A program made the position numbers and the translations under genes. The notes under the pieces were generated by a model, which did no database searches, had not been told where the DNA came from, and saw nothing but the letters and a program-made list of their open reading frames with translations. 64,000 nucleotides of DNA, from contig JAUXWR010000468.1 of assembly GCA_030680075.1 (NCBI GenBank), positions 1 to 64,000 of the forward strand, in the 5' to 3' direction. Within the stretch, counting starts at the first letter, position 1, and the number at the start of each line of letters is the position of its first letter. Positions 62,579 to 64,000 of this stretch are shown here, piece after piece. The stretch is from Legionella sp. (lineage in GTDB: Bacteria; Pseudomonadota; Gammaproteobacteria; Legionellales; Legionellaceae).

Positions 62579-63754
62579 TCAAGATGACACACCCAGGTTG
62601 TCAAAATATCGTTGTAAAGCATTTATTACGTCATTTTGATCATCGTCGCTTAATGTAACAAACATAGGCAAACTAATCGCATTGTTATAATAAAACTCGG
62701 CTTTAGGGAAATTTCCTCTGCAAAACCCTGCTTGCTGATAGTAAGGATGATAATGGACGGGAATATAGTGAACATTCACCCCAATACCCGCCTCCCGCAA
62801 ATAGGCAAATAAGTCAGTGCGGTTCGCTTTTGAATGGTTTTTATCGAGCTGAATTACGTATAGATGAAAAGCGGAGTAGGTATTTGGCTGCCGAAAAGGT
62901 CGAATCAAAGGCAAATTAGCGAGAGCTTCATCATATATTGAAGCAATACCTTGTCGTTTTATTAAAAATTCATCCAGGCGTTGAAGCTGGCTTAAGCCAA
63001 GGGCTGCTTGAATATCAGTCATTCGATAATTAAAGCCAAGCTCTATTTGCTCATAATACCAGGCACCAGGAGAGGGGCTCTGTATCTGTTCTGGATCGCG
63101 AGTAATTCCATGCGCACGCAAACGCTGCATGCGCTCAGCGAGCCCGGGGTTGTTGGTTAAGGCCATTCCCCCTTCGCCGGTGGTGATAATTTTTACCGGA
63201 TGAAAGCTGAAAATAGTAATATCACTATAAACACCACTACCCACCAGTTGGTCGTTGAATCGACCACCAATAGCATGAGAGGCATCTTCAATAATCTTAA
63301 ATCCATAACGTTCGGAAAGAGCATGGATTTTAGCCATATCGCAAGACTGACCGGCAAAATGCACGGGTATCACGACTTTTGGAAGAGTGCCAGCATGCGC
63401 TGCTTGCTCTAATTTTAAGGAGAGCGCGTCAACATCCATGTTATAGGTCTTGGGACATATATCCACAAAATCAACTTTTGCACCACAATATAATCCACAA
63501 TTAGCCGAGGCTACAAACGTATTGGGCGATGTCCAGAGATAGTCACCATGGCCTAAATCAAGTGCCAGGCACGCAATATGCAGCGCACTTGTTGCAGAAT
63601 TAACGGCAACCGCATAGTTAGCACCAACCTTCTCGGCTACAGCTTGCTCAAAACGCACAACGGTAGGACCTTGCGTGAGCCAATCCGATTGTAACACTTC
63701 AACAACAGCTGCAATGTCTGCTGGCGAGATATCCTGCCTGCCGTAAGGAATCAT
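62579..63754 (-). CDS. pseC: UDP-4-amino-4,6-dideoxy-L-AltNAc aminotransferase
   Basis: A 391-residue DegT-family aminotransferase. MIPYGRQDISPADIAAV is the PseC N-terminal signature, with LTQGPTVVRFEQAV, EDASHAIGG (PLP Asp) and [15 protein letters not shown] (catalytic Lys). It aminates the keto sugar from PseB in the pseudaminic acid pathway. It overlaps pseB by 4 nt as ATGA and is 70 nt upstream of pseI. Confidence 0.95.
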   Translation of the reverse strand: MIPYGRQDISPADIAAVVEVLQSDWLTQGPTVVRFEQAVAEKVGANYAVAVNSATSALHIACLALDLGHGDYLWTSPNTFVASANCGLYCGAKVDFVDICPKTYNMDVDALSLKLEQAAHAGTLPKVVIPVHFAGQSCDMAKIHALSERYGFKIIEDASHAIGGRFNDQLVGSGVYSDITIFSFHPVKIITTGEGGMALTNNPGLAERMQRLRAHGITRDPEQIQSPSPGAWYYEQIELGFNYRMTDIQAALGLSQLQRLDEFLIKRQGIASIYDEALANLPLIRPFRQPNTYSAFHLYVIQLDKNHSKANRTDLFAYLREAGIGVNVHYIPVHYHPYYQQAGFCRGNFPKAEFYYNNAISLPMFVTLSDDDQNDVINALQRYFDNLGVSS

Positions 63755-64000
63755 TCCATCTCTGCCATTTGATTGAATTTAGTAATTTCTTCAACCGTTA
63801 AAAAATGCTCATTTTTACCGGAATTGTACTCAAAGCCCTGCTCTACATAACAGCTCTTTTCACCGAGCTTATTCGGGGAGAATTTATTGCTATGATCGGT
63901 GAACATAATCGTGGGAGTAATAACAAAATGGTCTAAAAATTCCAGTGTTAAATGTGAGTCATCCGCAGGACACATCACTTCATGAATTTTTTCACCAGGG
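63751..64000 (-). CDS. pseB: UDP-GlcNAc 4,6-dehydratase (inverting), 3' part only
   Basis: Only the C-terminal 82 or so residues are inside the window; the gene continues past 64000. PGEKIHEVMCPADDSH matches the KxHE-M region of PseB. FDYNSGKNEHFLTVEEI-like sequence (here FEYNSGKNEHFL) is the typical PseB C-terminus. PseB converts UDP-GlcNAc to the 4-keto-6-deoxy-L-arabino sugar. Adjacent pseC confirms the assignment. The N-terminal dehydratase core cannot be inspected. Confidence 0.9.
   Translation of the reverse strand, partial: PGEKIHEVMCPADDSHLTLEFLDHFVITPTIMFTDHSNKFSPNKLGEKSCYVEQGFEYNSGKNEHFLTVEEITKFNQMAEME

Noticed and set aside
1..64000. tRNA, rRNA, CRISPR arrays, prophage or intact IS elements
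   Set aside because: None could be supported on reading; repeats found are short intergenic elements without transposases.

Overview
The window is a very large surface-polysaccharide (LPS O-antigen type) biosynthesis locus from a gammaproteobacterium, most likely a Legionella species or close relative. The inference rests on a complete legionaminic acid pathway, low-to-moderate GC, acyltransferase-3 O-acetylation genes and dispersed intergenic repeats. No rRNA, tRNA, CRISPR array, intact transposase or ribosomal protein gene was seen, so the genus is an inference. I count 60 protein-coding genes. Nearly all lie on the minus strand in tightly coupled operons with many 4-nt ATGA overlaps. One nine-gene block (6941-15103) runs on the plus strand.

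Layout: (1) 296-5528, a cassette for a UDP-linked 6-deoxy-L-HexNAc (QuiNAc/RhaNAc/FucNAc type) with a WbuB-like transferase and a C4-reductase-like SDR, flanked by two direct copies of a structured repeat. (2) 5747-6772, a glycosyltransferase transcribed divergently from 6941 through overlapping promoters. (3) 6941-15103 (+), pseF, an oxidoreductase, an aminotransferase, a GNAT, an unknown protein, then amidotransferase - hisH - hisF - second amidotransferase. (4) 15217-27951 (-), O-acetyltransferases, glycosyltransferases, a methyltransferase, SDRs and a CDP-glucose-derived 6-deoxyhexose pathway (rfbF, rfbG, a cupin epimerase, an SDR). (5) 27948-37413 (-), the complete legionaminic acid set: ptmE, legB, legC, legH, legG, legI and a CMP-transferase, with its own hisH/hisF/amidotransferase trio. 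(6) 37420-44558 (-), a third 2-keto-3-deoxy-acid-like module: GmhA-type isomerase, KdsC-type phosphatase, a short NeuB synthase lacking the SAF domain, a PtmB-like CMP-transferase, an SDR, a Gfo/Idh oxidoreductase and a pyruvyltransferase-family protein. (7) 44684-56366 (-), glycosyltransferases, a Wzy/WaaL-like membrane protein, a heparinase-II/III-like protein, an alcohol-dehydrogenase/Gfo-Idh fusion, an asparagine-synthetase homologue and a DegT aminotransferase homologue. (8) 56388-59832, GDP-perosamine genes (gmd, per) with a GNAT and a degenerate phosphoribosyltransferase. (9) 59819-64000, pseudaminic acid genes pseI, pseC and the 3' end of pseB, running off the window.

The locus therefore encodes three NeuB-family synthases with three CMP-sugar synthetases, and two independent ammonia-delivery systems (HisH/HisF homologues) feeding three PseA/WbpG-type ATP-dependent amidotransferases. 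This is machinery for acidic, acetamidino-decorated sugars. The HisF homologue of the plus-strand set appears to have lost both catalytic aspartates, and its partner amidotransferase has an altered PP-loop. No flippase, ABC exporter, chain-length regulator or initiating phosphoglycosyltransferase was recognised, so those functions probably lie outside the window.
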